Source: JANOMH01 sp031422295 (GTDB taxonomy: Bacteria > Pseudomonadota > Alphaproteobacteria > Rhodobacterales > Rhodobacteraceae). From it: a DNA stretch of 64,000 nucleotides. The notes beneath the pieces were generated by a model. That model had not been told where the DNA came from and made no database searches. It saw nothing but the letters and a program-made list of their open reading frames with translations. How positions within the stretch are numbered: the stretch's first letter is position 1; each line of letters opens with the position of its first letter. Below, piece after piece: positions 1 through 8,861 of this stretch. A program made the position numbers and the translations under genes. The DNA lies in contig JANOQM010000009.1 in NCBI GenBank assembly GCA_031422295.1, positions 21,782 to 85,781 on the forward strand. The letters are read 5' to 3'.

Positions 1-113
1 TTCATGCCTAGTGCCGGGATTAACGCGACCAGAAAGAGCAGTCCAACGAGTAGCAGCCAAAGAGACGCCCGGACAATGGGTCTGTAATCGGCAAACGGAG
101 GCGTCCTAAACAT
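1..113 (-). CDS. N-terminus of a small membrane protein (partial)
   Basis: An open frame starts at the ATG complementary to 111-113 and runs off the left edge of the window. The 37 visible residues begin MFRTPPFADYRPIVRAS and continue into a strongly hydrophobic stretch rich in Leu and Val, so a membrane anchor follows a short cytoplasmic head. It starts 11 bases after the tldD stop on the same strand, so it is probably cotranscribed with tldD. The family cannot be recognised from so short a piece. Confidence 0.5.
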   Translation of the reverse strand, partial: MFRTPPFADYRPIVRASLWLLLVGLLFLVALIPALGM

Positions 114-124
114 CGGCCACCTGC

Positions 125-1546
125 TCACGCCGCCGCCCCACCCACCGTCAGCCCACCGATCAGCAGGCTGGGTTGGCCCACGCCGACCGGCACCCATTGC
201 CCGGCCTTGCCGCAATTGCCGATGCCGGGGTCCAGTTTCAGATCATTCCCCACCGCCCTGATCTGCCGCAGCGAAGTGGCCCCGTCGCCGATCAGCGTCG
301 CGCCCTTGACTGGGGCGCCGATCACCCCGCCGCGCACCCGGTACGCCTCGGTGCAGGAAAACACGAACTTGCCGTTGGTGATATCGACCTGACCGCCGCC
401 AAAGCCCACGGCGTAGATGCCGTCTTTCAGGTCCGCCACCATCGCGGCCGGATCGGCATCCCCCGCCAGCATATAGGTATTGGTCATCCGGGGCATCGGG
501 ATATGGGCGAAACTTTCGCGGCGGCCATTTCCCGTGGGTGCCACCCCCATCAGCCGGGCGTTCTGCCGGTCCTGCATGAAACCCACCAGAATCCCGTCGT
601 CAATCAATACGTTACGCTGTGACGGCGTGCCTTCGTCATCCACGGTCAGCGACCCGCGCCGGTCGGGAATTGTGCCATCGTCCAGCACGGTGACACCGCG
701 GGCGGCCACCTGTTGGCCCATCAGCCCGGCAAAGGCGGAGGTGCCCTTGCGGTTGAAATCACCCTCAAGCCCATGGCCCACCGCCTCGTGCAGCAAAATC
801 CCGGGCCAGCCGGGGCCTAAGACCACGTCCATGACGCCTGCGGGGGCGGGTTCGGCCGCCAGATTAACCAAGGCGATGCGCAACGCCTCGCGCGCAGCAT
901 CCTGCCAATGGGCGGGGGCGATCAGGCCAATCAGACCGGTGCGGCCGCCTGACCCGGCATTGCCGGATTCGCGCAGGCCGTTTGCCTCGACGATGACCGA
1001 GATATTGATCCGGGACATCGGGCGGATATCGGTGACCAGCTGACCTTCGGGGCGCAGAATGACGACTTCTTGCAAGCTTGCGGCCAGACTGGCCGACACC
1101 TGCACAACCCGGGGGTCGAGGGCGCGGGCGTAGGCGTCGATCTCGCGCAGGATGTCGATCTTTCCGGGGAATGCGATGCCATCCAGCGGGTCCTCGTCGC
1201 TGTACAGCTTGCGGTTGGTCAGTGCGGGGGCCGGTGACATCACCCCCCCGCCATCGCCCACCGCCAGCCGGGCGGTGCCGACCGCACGGCGCAAGGCATG
1301 TTCGTCGATCGTGGTGGAATGGGCGTAGCCCGCCACCTCGCCCCGGACCGCGCGCAGACCGAAACCTTCGGTCGCGTCATAGCTGGCGGTCTTGATCCGG
1401 CCATCGTCGAACGACAGCACCTCGGACCGGCGGCGTTCCAGAAACAGCTCGCCATCATCGGCGCCCTGCGTCGCCTCACGTAGCAAGGCCAAAGTGGCAT
1501 CGCGGTCGAGCATGGTCTCAAATGGGCGGAATGGGGCAGTTGGCAT
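125..1546 (-). CDS. tldD: TldD-family metalloprotease
   Basis: TldD pairs with TldE/PmbA to form a cytosolic zinc metalloprotease that degrades unfolded or modified peptides. The 473-residue protein has the family length and the zinc motif HEAVGH at residues 253-258 followed by GLEGDFNRKGTS. The glycine-rich C-terminal half with a nucleophile-like Cys (FVFSCTEAYRVRGG) is typical. The ATG at 1546 is chosen because AAGGA lies just upstream; the frame stays open to 1603 but that extension lacks a good ribosome site. It is divergent from ctaC, as in many Rhodobacterales. No tldE partner is in the window. Confidence 0.95.
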   Translation of the reverse strand: MPTAPFRPFETMLDRDATLALLREATQGADDGELFLERRRSEVLSFDDGRIKTASYDATEGFGLRAVRGEVAGYAHSTTIDEHALRRAVGTARLAVGDGGGVMSPAPALTNRKLYSDEDPLDGIAFPGKIDILREIDAYARALDPRVVQVSASLAASLQEVVILRPEGQLVTDIRPMSRINISVIVEANGLRESGNAGSGGRTGLIGLIAPAHWQDAAREALRIALVNLAAEPAPAGVMDVVLGPGWPGILLHEAVGHGLEGDFNRKGTSAFAGLMGQQVAARGVTVLDDGTIPDRRGSLTVDDEGTPSQRNVLIDDGILVGFMQDRQNARLMGVAPTGNGRRESFAHIPMPRMTNTYMLAGDADPAAMVADLKDGIYAVGFGGGQVDITNGKFVFSCTEAYRVRGGVIGAPVKGATLIGDGATSLRQIRAVGNDLKLDPGIGNCGKAGQWVPVGVGQPSLLIGGLTVGGAAA

Positions 1547-1726
1547 CAGGATTTCCTTACGCGAGACGGGTGCGAATAGTCGATTTTCGTGGCGTTGGGG
1601 CAAAAAGCGGCCCTATGCCGCAACCCCGGTTCTTGTGATGTTAGAAAGGATATGGGATTAGACGACCAACAAACAGCGGATTCCATGGACAGGTGGGGTC
1701 AGGCGGCCCAGAAACAAGGTTACGAC

Positions 1727-2590
1727 ATGCAGTTGACCAGAACGATCAAATCACTTCTGACCGGGGCCGCGACAGCGGTTCTGGGGTCAGCCGTGGCAGC
1801 CCAGACAGCCCTTGAGGATTTGCCGATTATCGGGGCGCCGGTTGACGGAGCGATGGGGTTTCAACCCAGTGCGACCAAACTGGCCCGCGACGTGGTCTGG
1901 CTGGACAACATGATCCTGATCATCATTACGGCTATAACGATCTTTGTGACCGGCCTGATGGTGTGGGTGGTGATCCGCTATAATGCCAAACGCAATCCGA
2001 CACCGGCCGGTTTCACCCATAACTCGCCGCTGGAAATCGCCTGGACCATCGTGCCGATTGTCATTCTGGTGTTCATCGGGGCGTTTTCGCTGCCGGTTTT
2101 GTTTGAGCAGCAGGAAATTCCTGAGGCCGATATCACGATCAAAGTCACCGGCAATCAGTGGTTCTGGAGTTATGAATATGTCGATGATGGGGTGGCGTTC
2201 GACAGCTATATGATTGGCTATGGCGAAGGTAACCTGAACCCAGATATTTCACTGGCGCTGACTGAGGCAGGCTATTCGGACAATGAATTCCTGCTGGCCA
2301 CGGATACAGCCGTTGTGGTGCCGATTGGGGCCACGATTGTCATGCAGTTGACCGGATCGGACGTGATCCACGCCTGGGCAATGCCTGCCTTTGGTGTGAT
2401 GCAAAGTGCGGTTCCGGGCCGACTGTCGCAATTGTGGTTTTCGGCCGAGCAAGAAGGCATCTATTTTGGCCAATGCACCAGCCTGTGCGGCAAGGATCAT
2501 GCCTATATGCCGATCACCGTCAAGGTTGTCAGCCAAGAAGTGTATGATGCATGGCTGCTGGGGGCAAAGACCGAGTTTCCGGCGTCTTGA
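1727..2590 (+). CDS. ctaC: Cytochrome c oxidase subunit II
   Basis: This is the CuA-bearing subunit of aa3-type cytochrome c oxidase, which receives electrons from cytochrome c on the periplasmic side. The 287-residue protein has a signal peptide (MQLTRTIKSLL...AVAAQ), two membrane segments near 61-83 and 104-125, and a C-terminal cupredoxin domain. CuA ligands are visible as H215, C250, C254, H258 and M261 (CTSLCGKDHAYM). The usual Glu between the two Cys is Ser here; that ligand acts through its backbone carbonyl, so function should be kept. The frame is open from 1589 but the signal peptide supports the start at 1727. It begins the oxidase assembly run; subunit I (ctaD) is not in the window. 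Confidence 0.96.
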   Translation: MQLTRTIKSLLTGAATAVLGSAVAAQTALEDLPIIGAPVDGAMGFQPSATKLARDVVWLDNMILIIITAITIFVTGLMVWVVIRYNAKRNPTPAGFTHNSPLEIAWTIVPIVILVFIGAFSLPVLFEQQEIPEADITIKVTGNQWFWSYEYVDDGVAFDSYMIGYGEGNLNPDISLALTEAGYSDNEFLLATDTAVVVPIGATIVMQLTGSDVIHAWAMPAFGVMQSAVPGRLSQLWFSAEQEGIYFGQCTSLCGKDHAYMPITVKVVSQEVYDAWLLGAKTEFPAS

Positions 2591-2606
2591 CCATGATGAC
2601 TCAAGG

Positions 2607-2706
2607 GTGGGTTAAAAACCACTTTAGAAGAAACCAGTCTAGGTAAGGTGGGTTTTAACCCACGTTCGACGATTGATACGGCAGGTAAGGTGGGACTTGA
2701 CCCACC
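2607..2706. repeat. Three intergenic GTGGGTT palindromes between ctaC and ctaB
   Basis: Three related palindromes lie in tandem: an imperfect one at 2607-2622, a perfect gtgggttttaacccac at 2648-2663, and ggtgggacttgacccacc at 2689-2706. The last two are preceded by the shared tetranucleotide taag. They belong to a family repeated in at least five other intergenic places in the window. Each can form a short stem in RNA, so they may modulate mRNA ends or stability between ctaC and ctaB. Confidence 0.85.
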
Positions 2707-2731
2707 ATCCGACCCAAAACATGGACCCGTG

Positions 2732-3667
2732 ATGACCGATCTCAGCCTGCCGGACAGCAACACCAGTGACGCGAGCATGGGCGACTATTTTGCGTTGCTC
2801 AAGCCGCGCGTCATGTCGCTGGTCGTGTTCACGGCGATTGTCGGTTTGCTGGTGGCCCCGATCCCAGTGCATCCTTTCATCGGATTTGTAGCGATCTTGT
2901 GCATCGCGGTTGGGGCGGGGGCCTCGGGCGCGCTGAATATGTGGTGGGATGCCGATATCGACGGGCTGATGCGCCGGACGGCCAAACGCCCGATTCCGTC
3001 CGGCAAAGTCGCACCTGCCGAGGCACTGGGAATAGGTCTGGTGTTGTCAGCCTTTTCAGTGATCCTGTTGTGGTTGGCGACCAATGCGCTGGCGGCTGGA
3101 TTGCTGGCTTTTACCATCTTTTTCTACGCAACAATCTATTCGATGTGGCTGAAACGAGCGACGCCGCAGAACATTGTTATCGGCGGTGCCGCCGGGGCGT
3201 TTCCGCCGATGATTGGCTGGGCCGTGGCCACGGGTGATGTGACCCTGTCGTCGGTTCTGATGTTCGCCTTGATTTTTATGTGGACGCCGCCGCATTTCTG
3301 GGCTTTGGCCCTGTTCGTGAAAACCGATTACGGCGATGCGGGCGTGCCCATGTTGACCGAAACGCACGGGCGGCGGGTCACCCGAAACCATGTGTTGGGC
3401 TACACACTGGTGCTGATTCCGACGGCCCTTGCGTTGGGTTTTACGCCGATTGGCGGGCCGGTGTATCTGGCCACGGCAGTAATCCTGAACATCCGGTTTC
3501 TGCTGGGGGTCATCACGTTGTATAAACGTGACGAGGTGCAGGCCGAGGTGGATAATTATGCTGTCGAAAAGCATGTGTTCCGGATTTCGCTGAGCTATTT
3601 ATTTCTGCATTTTGGCGCGTTGCTGGCCGAAGCGCTGCTGCGTGCCTATGGGCTGGGGGGCTGGTGA
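2732..3667 (+). CDS. ctaB: Protoheme IX farnesyltransferase (heme O synthase)
   Basis: CtaB farnesylates protoheme to heme O, the precursor of the heme A used by aa3 oxidase. The 311-residue membrane protein shows the UbiA prenyltransferase signature: LLKPRVMSLVVFT, the Asp-rich NMWWDADIDGLMRRT loop, and a second Asp-containing loop KTDYGDAGVPML. About nine hydrophobic helices fill the rest. The start at 2732 (MTDLSLPDS) matches the family, whereas the frame upstream runs through intergenic palindromes. Its TGA overlaps the next ATG by one base. Confidence 0.95.
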   Translation: MTDLSLPDSNTSDASMGDYFALLKPRVMSLVVFTAIVGLLVAPIPVHPFIGFVAILCIAVGAGASGALNMWWDADIDGLMRRTAKRPIPSGKVAPAEALGIGLVLSAFSVILLWLATNALAAGLLAFTIFFYATIYSMWLKRATPQNIVIGGAAGAFPPMIGWAVATGDVTLSSVLMFALIFMWTPPHFWALALFVKTDYGDAGVPMLTETHGRRVTRNHVLGYTLVLIPTALALGFTPIGGPVYLATAVILNIRFLLGVITLYKRDEVQAEVDNYAVEKHVFRISLSYLFLHFGALLAEALLRAYGLGGW

Positions 3668-3867
3668 TGGCGATACAGGTCGAACATGAACTTCATGCGC
3701 GTCGCAAAGGCCGCAATATCGGCGTCGGGCTGCTTTTAGGGGCATTCATTGCCGTGGTCTTTGGCCTGACCGTGGTCAAGGTGCTCCAACTGGGTGAGGC
3801 GGGCAAATTCCAGTCGTTTGACCATGTCGCGCGCCCGGAAATCATACCGGAGGGGGCGGGCGATTGA
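3667..3867 (+). CDS. Small one-helix cytochrome oxidase assembly protein (CoxF-like)
   Basis: This 66-residue protein has a basic N-terminus (MAIQVEHELHARRKGRN), one hydrophobic helix at about 18-38 and a short polar tail. A small one-helix protein at this position, between ctaB and ctaG, recurs in alphaproteobacterial oxidase operons and is often called CoxF. The ATG at 3667 overlaps the ctaB stop; a GTG at 3664 is in frame. Its stop overlaps the ctaG TTG start, so the three genes are translationally coupled. The exact role is not shown by the sequence; an assembly or accessory subunit is inferred from position. Confidence 0.8.
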   Translation: MAIQVEHELHARRKGRNIGVGLLLGAFIAVVFGLTVVKVLQLGEAGKFQSFDHVARPEIIPEGAGD

Positions 3868-4490
3868 AGTTTCTTGGCAAATCCATAACCGGCCCGCAGA
3901 AAACCGCAGCGCAGGCCGGGGCAGTTGTCCTGCTCATGGCCTCATTGTCTTTTGCCGCGGTGCCGTTTTACCGCTGGTTCTGTCAGGTCACCGGGTTTGC
4001 GGGCACAACCAATGTGGCTACTGGCGACAGTGATATCATCCTTGATCAGACCGTTGAGGTCCGGTTCGATGCTTCGCTTGATGCGGGCATGCCTTGGACC
4101 TTTACCCCGGTGCAACGGACCATGACGCTGCGGATCGGGGAAACTGGCCTTGCGTTTTATGAGGCGCATAACCCGACGGACCGCGCAGTGGCCGGGCAGG
4201 CCAGCTATAATGTCACCCCGGATGCGGCGGGCCGGTTTTTTGACAAGATCGACTGCTTTTGCTTTGTCCAGCAGGTGCTGCAGCCGGGACAGACTGTGCA
4301 AATGCCGGTCAGCTTTTACGTCGATCCGGCGATGGTGACTGACCGCGAGGGGCAATATGTACGTAATATCACCCTAAGCTACACATTCTACGAGGTACCG
4401 CTGCCGCAGGATGACAGTCAGGCGGCGTTGAACGCCGCGGCAGAGCCGCCTTTGACACCAGACACAACTTTGACCATAGACACTAATTAA
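3864..4490 (+). CDS. ctaG: Cytochrome c oxidase assembly protein CtaG/Cox11
   Basis: CtaG/Cox11 delivers copper to the CuB site of cytochrome oxidase subunit I at the periplasmic face. The 208-residue protein has one N-terminal membrane anchor (about 17-35), then a beta-rich periplasmic domain carrying the copper motif CFCF at residues 131-134; a further Cys at 40 follows the helix as in Cox11. The start is an unusual TTG at 3864 that overlaps the preceding stop, supported by a GGAGGG ribosome site at about 3850. It sits between the CoxF-like gene and coxC. Confidence 0.95.
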   Translation: MKFLGKSITGPQKTAAQAGAVVLLMASLSFAAVPFYRWFCQVTGFAGTTNVATGDSDIILDQTVEVRFDASLDAGMPWTFTPVQRTMTLRIGETGLAFYEAHNPTDRAVAGQASYNVTPDAAGRFFDKIDCFCFVQQVLQPGQTVQMPVSFYVDPAMVTDREGQYVRNITLSYTFYEVPLPQDDSQAALNAAAEPPLTPDTTLTIDTN

Positions 4491-4542
4491 GGCCTAACCG
4501 GACCACGCCCGATCACGGCAACGACACCCAAGGGACAAGACC

Positions 4543-5352
4543 ATGGCACATGAGAAAAACCACGATTTCCACATTCTGGCGCCGTCAATCTGGCCGCTGG
4601 TCGGGGCTGTTTCGGCCTTTATCATGCTGTTCGGGGCGGTCCTGTGGATGCCAAAGCAGGGTGGCGGGCCCTATATGTTTCTGATCGGTTTTGCCGGTGT
4701 GTTGTACACGATGTATGCGTGGTGGTCCGATGTTGTGGCGGAATCCCGGGTTGGCGACCATACCCCGGCGGTCCGCATCGGCCTGCGCTATGGCGTGATC
4801 ATGTTCATCATGTCCGAAGTAATGTTCTTTGCCGCCTGGTTCTGGAGCTTTTTCAAACATGCCATGTATCCGATGGAAACCTATGCCGGCACGCAATATG
4901 TCCGCCCTGACATTATCCCGGTTGATGCGTTCCACTTGCCGCTGATGAACACGCTGGTCCTGCTGTGTTCGGGCATGGCAGTGACCTGGGCGCATCATGC
5001 GTTGGTACATGAAAACAACCGCAAAGACCTGCAAAGCGGGCTGTTGCTGGCAGTGGTGCTGGGTCTCGCCTTTACCGGCCTGCAGGCCTATGAATACCGC
5101 GAACTGCTGGTCGTCGATGGCTGGACCTTTAGCCAGCATACGTTCTACGCCAACTTTTTCATGGCCACCGGGTTTCACGGTTTTCATGTGATCATTGGCA
5201 CGATTTTCCTGTTCGTCTGCTATCTGCGCGCCCGCGCCGGTGATTTCACCCCAGAACGGCATGTCGGGTTTGAAGCTGCCGCATGGTATTGGCATTTCGT
5301 CGATGTGGTCTGGCTGTTTTTGTTCTTTGCGGTTTATATCTGGGGCCAATAA
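4543..5352 (+). CDS. ctaE: Cytochrome c oxidase subunit III
   Basis: Subunit III (CoxC/CtaE) is the seven-helix subunit that stabilises the aa3 oxidase core. The 269-residue protein has the family start MAHEKNHDFHILAPSIWP, the conserved segment SEVMFFAAWFWSFFKHAMYP with its membrane Glu, and the C-terminal helices WHFVDVVWLFLFFAVYIWG. Length and helix count agree with bacterial subunit III. It lies 52 bases after ctaG and is followed by repeats before surf1. Confidence 0.97.
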   Translation: MAHEKNHDFHILAPSIWPLVGAVSAFIMLFGAVLWMPKQGGGPYMFLIGFAGVLYTMYAWWSDVVAESRVGDHTPAVRIGLRYGVIMFIMSEVMFFAAWFWSFFKHAMYPMETYAGTQYVRPDIIPVDAFHLPLMNTLVLLCSGMAVTWAHHALVHENNRKDLQSGLLLAVVLGLAFTGLQAYEYRELLVVDGWTFSQHTFYANFFMATGFHGFHVIIGTIFLFVCYLRARAGDFTPERHVGFEAAAWYWHFVDVVWLFLFFAVYIWGQ

Positions 5353-5359
5353 GACGGTG

Positions 5360-5462
5360 GGTGGGTTAAAACCCACCTTACCCACGACCGCGTAAGGTGG
5401 GTTTCAACCCACCGCCTGCGGCAAAAAACTTTTGATGCCTCCGGCGGAGGTATTTGGGCAAC
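5360..5462. repeat. Composite intergenic repeat between coxC and surf1
   Basis: Two palindromes of the GTGGGTT family (5360-5377 and 5396-5413) are followed by a second module, gcctccggcggagg plus tatttgggcaac, at 5437-5462. The same two modules recur in the opposite order near 23.4 kb and 56.4 kb. The stretch has no plausible gene. It may act as a bidirectional transcript end or stability element. Confidence 0.85.
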
Positions 5463-5529
5463 AATGAAAACCAAGAGCCACGCGCGGGGGACAGCCCTTG
5501 CGCGTGCCGCGTTTCACCCCGGGGGCCAG

Positions 5530-6198
5530 ATGTCACGACTGATCTTTCCATTGCTGATGGCCGTGGTCGGGGTGGGTGTTTTGCTAAGCCTTGGGGTCTG
5601 GCAGGTCCAAAGACTGGATTGGAAGGCCACATCGCTTGCTGCAATTACCGCCCGGATTGCTGATGCGCCCGTGGCGTTGCCACAGCGGCCGGACCCGGAT
5701 CAGGACAAATATCTGCCGGTAGTTGCAGTTGGGGCACTGGCCGGGCCAGAGCTTTTCATTCTGACCTCGCATGACGGCGCACCGGGCTACCGGGTGATTG
5801 CGGCCTTTGAAACCGCCGGGCGTCGGGTGATGGCCGATCTGGGGTTTATCACCCTCGAGGCCAAATCCACCCCGCGCGTTACCGCTGATCTGACCCTGAC
5901 AGGCCACCTGCATTGGCCGCAAGAAGTAGACGGCTGGACCCCCGCACCAGATGGTGATCTGTGGTTTGCCCGCGATGTCCCTGCCATGGCTGCGGCGCTG
6001 GGGACCGAACCTGCGCTGATCGTTGTGGCGGCCATGTCGGGCGCTGACCTTGGCGTGACGCCGCTGCCCATAGACATCAGTGACATTCCCAATGATCACT
6101 TGGGCTATGCGATCACTTGGTTTGGTCTGGCCTTTGTCTGGGCGGTGATGAGCGGATTTTTCGCCGTCCGGATGGCGCGTGCGCCCCGGATGGCCTGA
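5530..6198 (+). CDS. SURF1 family cytochrome oxidase biogenesis protein
   Basis: SURF1/Shy1 proteins help insert heme A into oxidase subunit I. The 222-residue protein has the family layout: N-terminal helix (MSRLIFPLLMAVVGVGVLL), the motif LGVWQVQRLDWK just after it, a periplasmic domain with PGYRVIAAFET, and a C-terminal helix near 195-215 preceded by NDHLGYAITWFGLA. The ATG at 5530 is preferred because its helix begins at once; a longer frame from 5464 starts inside the repeat. It closes the oxidase group ahead of thrC. Confidence 0.93.
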   Translation: MSRLIFPLLMAVVGVGVLLSLGVWQVQRLDWKATSLAAITARIADAPVALPQRPDPDQDKYLPVVAVGALAGPELFILTSHDGAPGYRVIAAFETAGRRVMADLGFITLEAKSTPRVTADLTLTGHLHWPQEVDGWTPAPDGDLWFARDVPAMAAALGTEPALIVVAAMSGADLGVTPLPIDISDIPNDHLGYAITWFGLAFVWAVMSGFFAVRMARAPRMA

Positions 6199-6210
6199 GA
6201 GGACGACAAG

Positions 6211-7599
6211 ATGCGCTATGTCTCGACCCGCGGTGCCGCGCCCGTATTGACCTTTGAGCAGGCGATGATGACCGGGCTGGCCCGCGATGGCGGGCTGTAT
6301 GTCCCGGATCAGGTGCCGGTCCTGACCCATGCCCAGATCGCTGCGATGGCGGGTCAAAGCTACGAAGAAATTGCCTTTACAGTCATGCGCCCGTTCATTG
6401 GCGATACGTTTACCGATGCCGTATTCAAAACCCTGATCGCGCGGGCCTATGCCGGGTTTGGCCATGCTGCCCGTGCGCCGCTGGTGCAGTTAGGGGCAGG
6501 GCATTTCCTGCTGGAATTGTTCCATGGGCCCACGCTGGCGTTCAAGGATTTCGCCATGCAGCTGATCGGCCAGATGTTTCAGGCCGCTTTGACCCGTTCG
6601 GGTGACCGGATTACCATTGTCGGCGCCACCAGCGGCGACACCGGATCGGCGGCGATTGAGGCATTCCGGGGCCTGAAAAACGTCGATGTATTTATCCTGT
6701 ATCCGCATGGCCGGGTGTCCGAAGTGCAGCGCCGCCAGATGACAACGCCGGTTGAGGCCAATGTCCACGCGCTGGCGATGGATGGCGATTTCGATGATTG
6801 TCAGGCCGTGTTGAAGGACATGTTCAACGACTTTGATTTCCGCGATGGCGTGCGCCTCGCCGGGGTCAATTCGATCAACTGGGGTCGGGTGCTGGCGCAG
6901 GTAGTGTATTACTTCAGCGCCGCCGTGTCGCTGGGCGCGCCGCATCGCCCAGTCAATTTCACCGTGCCCACCGGCAACTTTGGTGACATCTTTGCGGGCT
7001 ACATCGCTAAGCAGATGGGCCTGCCGATTGATCAACTGATTGTGGCGACCAACCAGAACGACATACTGCACCGGACGTTGCAGAGCGGTGCCCATGTCAA
7101 ACAGGGTGTGACCCCGTCGATCAGCCCGTCGATGGATATTCAGGTGTCGTCGAATTTTGAGCGGGCCTTGTTTGACGCCTATGGCCGCGATGGTAAAACT
7201 ATTGCCGCACAGATGGATGAGCTGAAAACCAAGGGCGGTTTCACCATCAGCCAAGGCGCGTTTGACATGCTGAAAGCCAGCTTTATCTCGGGCCGGTGTT
7301 CCGAAACGGAAACTTCGGACACGATCCGTGATACGCTTGCGCAGACCGGCGAACTGCTGTGCCCCCACACGGCGGTTGGTGTGCATGTGGCGCATGCCCA
7401 CCTTGGTGCGACCCCGATGATCACGCTGGCCACCGCCCATCCGGCCAAATTTCCCGACGCGGTGCAGGCCGCCACCGGTATCCGCCCCCCCCTTCCCTCG
7501 CGCATGGCGGACCTGTATGACCGTTCGGAACGGGTCACGCGGGTCGCGCATGACTTGCCTGCCCTCAAAGCACTCATCAAGGAACGGATTCCGGTTTGA
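6211..7599 (+). CDS. thrC: Threonine synthase
   Basis: ThrC converts O-phosphohomoserine to threonine using pyridoxal phosphate. The 462-residue protein begins MRYVSTRGAAPVLTFEQAM, as long-form threonine synthases do, and carries the PLP lysine in FHGPTLAFKDFAMQ (K112). The phosphate-binding segment VGATSGDTGSAA and the GNFGDIFAGY motif are also visible. It starts 12 bases after surf1, and its stop overlaps the TTG start of the M16 peptidase gene. The linkage surf1-thrC-M16 peptidase is common in Rhodobacterales. Homoserine dehydrogenase of the same pathway is at 57.6 kb. Confidence 0.97.
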   Translation: MRYVSTRGAAPVLTFEQAMMTGLARDGGLYVPDQVPVLTHAQIAAMAGQSYEEIAFTVMRPFIGDTFTDAVFKTLIARAYAGFGHAARAPLVQLGAGHFLLELFHGPTLAFKDFAMQLIGQMFQAALTRSGDRITIVGATSGDTGSAAIEAFRGLKNVDVFILYPHGRVSEVQRRQMTTPVEANVHALAMDGDFDDCQAVLKDMFNDFDFRDGVRLAGVNSINWGRVLAQVVYYFSAAVSLGAPHRPVNFTVPTGNFGDIFAGYIAKQMGLPIDQLIVATNQNDILHRTLQSGAHVKQGVTPSISPSMDIQVSSNFERALFDAYGRDGKTIAAQMDELKTKGGFTISQGAFDMLKASFISGRCSETETSDTIRDTLAQTGELLCPHTAVGVHVAHAHLGATPMITLATAHPAKFPDAVQAATGIRPPLPSRMADLYDRSERVTRVAHDLPALKALIKERIPV

Positions 7600-8861
7600 A
7601 CGTCCAACTTCACACTTTGTCCAACGGGTTTCGCATTGCCACTGAACTGATGCCTGGCCTGAAATCCACCTCTATCGGCATCTGGGTGCTGGCGGGTGGG
7701 CGGCACGAGCGGATCGAACAGAACGGCATTGCGCATTTTCTGGAACATATGGCGTTCAAGGGCACGGCCACCCGGTCTGCTTTGGAAATTGCCGAGGCGA
7801 TTGAAGACGTCGGCGGTTACATCAACGCCTATACCAGCCGCGAGATGACCGCCTATTATGCCCGCGTGCTGGAGGTGGATGTCCCCCTCGCCCTTGATGT
7901 CATTTCTGACATCCTGCTGAACCCGGTGTTCGACCCAGACGAGATCGAGGTTGAGCGCGGCGTGATCCTGCAGGAAATCGGCCAGACCTTGGATACCCCC
8001 GACGACATCGTGTTCGACTGGCTGCAAGAGGTGGCCTATCCTGATCAACCGTTGGGCCGTACCATTCTGGGCCCGACCGAACGGGTGGGCGCGTTTGACA
8101 AACGCGACTTGGCCACCTTTGTCGGCGAACATTATGGCCCGGGTCAGATGATCCTGTGTGCCGCTGGTGCCGTCGATCATGACGCATTGTGCCGCCGAGC
8201 CGAGGAACTGTTTGGCCATCTGTCCCCGATTGTGACGCCGACCCTGCTGCATCCCGCCCGGTTTCAGGGCGGCGAGCGGCGCGAGATCAAGACGCTGGAG
8301 CAGGTGCATTTCGCGCTGGCTCTGGAAGGGCCGAATTACCGCGACCCCGAGATTTTCACGGCACAGGTCTATTCCATGGCCCTTGGCGGCGGCATGTCGT
8401 CCCGCCTGTTTCAGGAAATCCGCGAAAACCGGGGGCTGTGTTATACGATTTTCGCGCAGGCTGGCGCGTATGAGGATACCGGGCTGACCACGATCTATGC
8501 CGGCACCAGTGCCGAGCAAATTGCCGAACTGGCCAATCTGACGATGGACGAGATGAAACGCGCGGCGGATGATATGAGTGAGGCCGAAGTGGCCCGTGCC
8601 CGGGCGCAGATGAAGGCCGGCATGGTGATGGGGCTGGAAAGCCCGTCGAACCGCGCCGAACGGCTGGCCCGGATGCTGTCAATCTGGGGCCGGGTGCCCA
8701 CACTGGACGAGGCGATTGAAAAGATCGACGCGGTCAATGTGCGGGATGTGCGGGAATTCGCGGCAAAAATGGCCGGGCAGGCGGGCAAGGCGCTGGCGCT
8801 GTATGGCCCGGCCGAGGACGCGCCGACATTGGCCGCATTGCAGGCCCGGCTTGCCGCCTGA
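7596..8861 (+). CDS. M16 family zinc peptidase (processing-peptidase-like)
   Basis: This 421-residue protein belongs to the pitrilysin/M16 family, whose alphaproteobacterial members resemble the mitochondrial processing peptidase beta subunit. The inverted zinc motif HFLEH lies at residues 47-51 and the third ligand is Glu127 (GVILQE), 76 residues later as expected. The C-terminal half holds the glycine-rich GGGMSSRLFQEIRE loop. It starts at a TTG overlapping the thrC stop, after AAGGA. The physiological substrate is unknown. Confidence 0.94.
   Translation: MNVQLHTLSNGFRIATELMPGLKSTSIGIWVLAGGRHERIEQNGIAHFLEHMAFKGTATRSALEIAEAIEDVGGYINAYTSREMTAYYARVLEVDVPLALDVISDILLNPVFDPDEIEVERGVILQEIGQTLDTPDDIVFDWLQEVAYPDQPLGRTILGPTERVGAFDKRDLATFVGEHYGPGQMILCAAGAVDHDALCRRAEELFGHLSPIVTPTLLHPARFQGGERREIKTLEQVHFALALEGPNYRDPEIFTAQVYSMALGGGMSSRLFQEIRENRGLCYTIFAQAGAYEDTGLTTIYAGTSAEQIAELANLTMDEMKRAADDMSEAEVARARAQMKAGMVMGLESPSNRAERLARMLSIWGRVPTLDEAIEKIDAVNVRDVREFAAKMAGQAGKALALYGPAEDAPTLAALQARLAA

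Noticed and set aside
6490..7551. 353-codon minus-strand open frame opposite thrC
   Set aside because: Arg/His-rich shadow of a certain threonine synthase gene.
7179..8519. 446-codon minus-strand open frame opposite thrC and the M16 gene
   Set aside because: Crosses two well-supported genes and has no recognisable motif.
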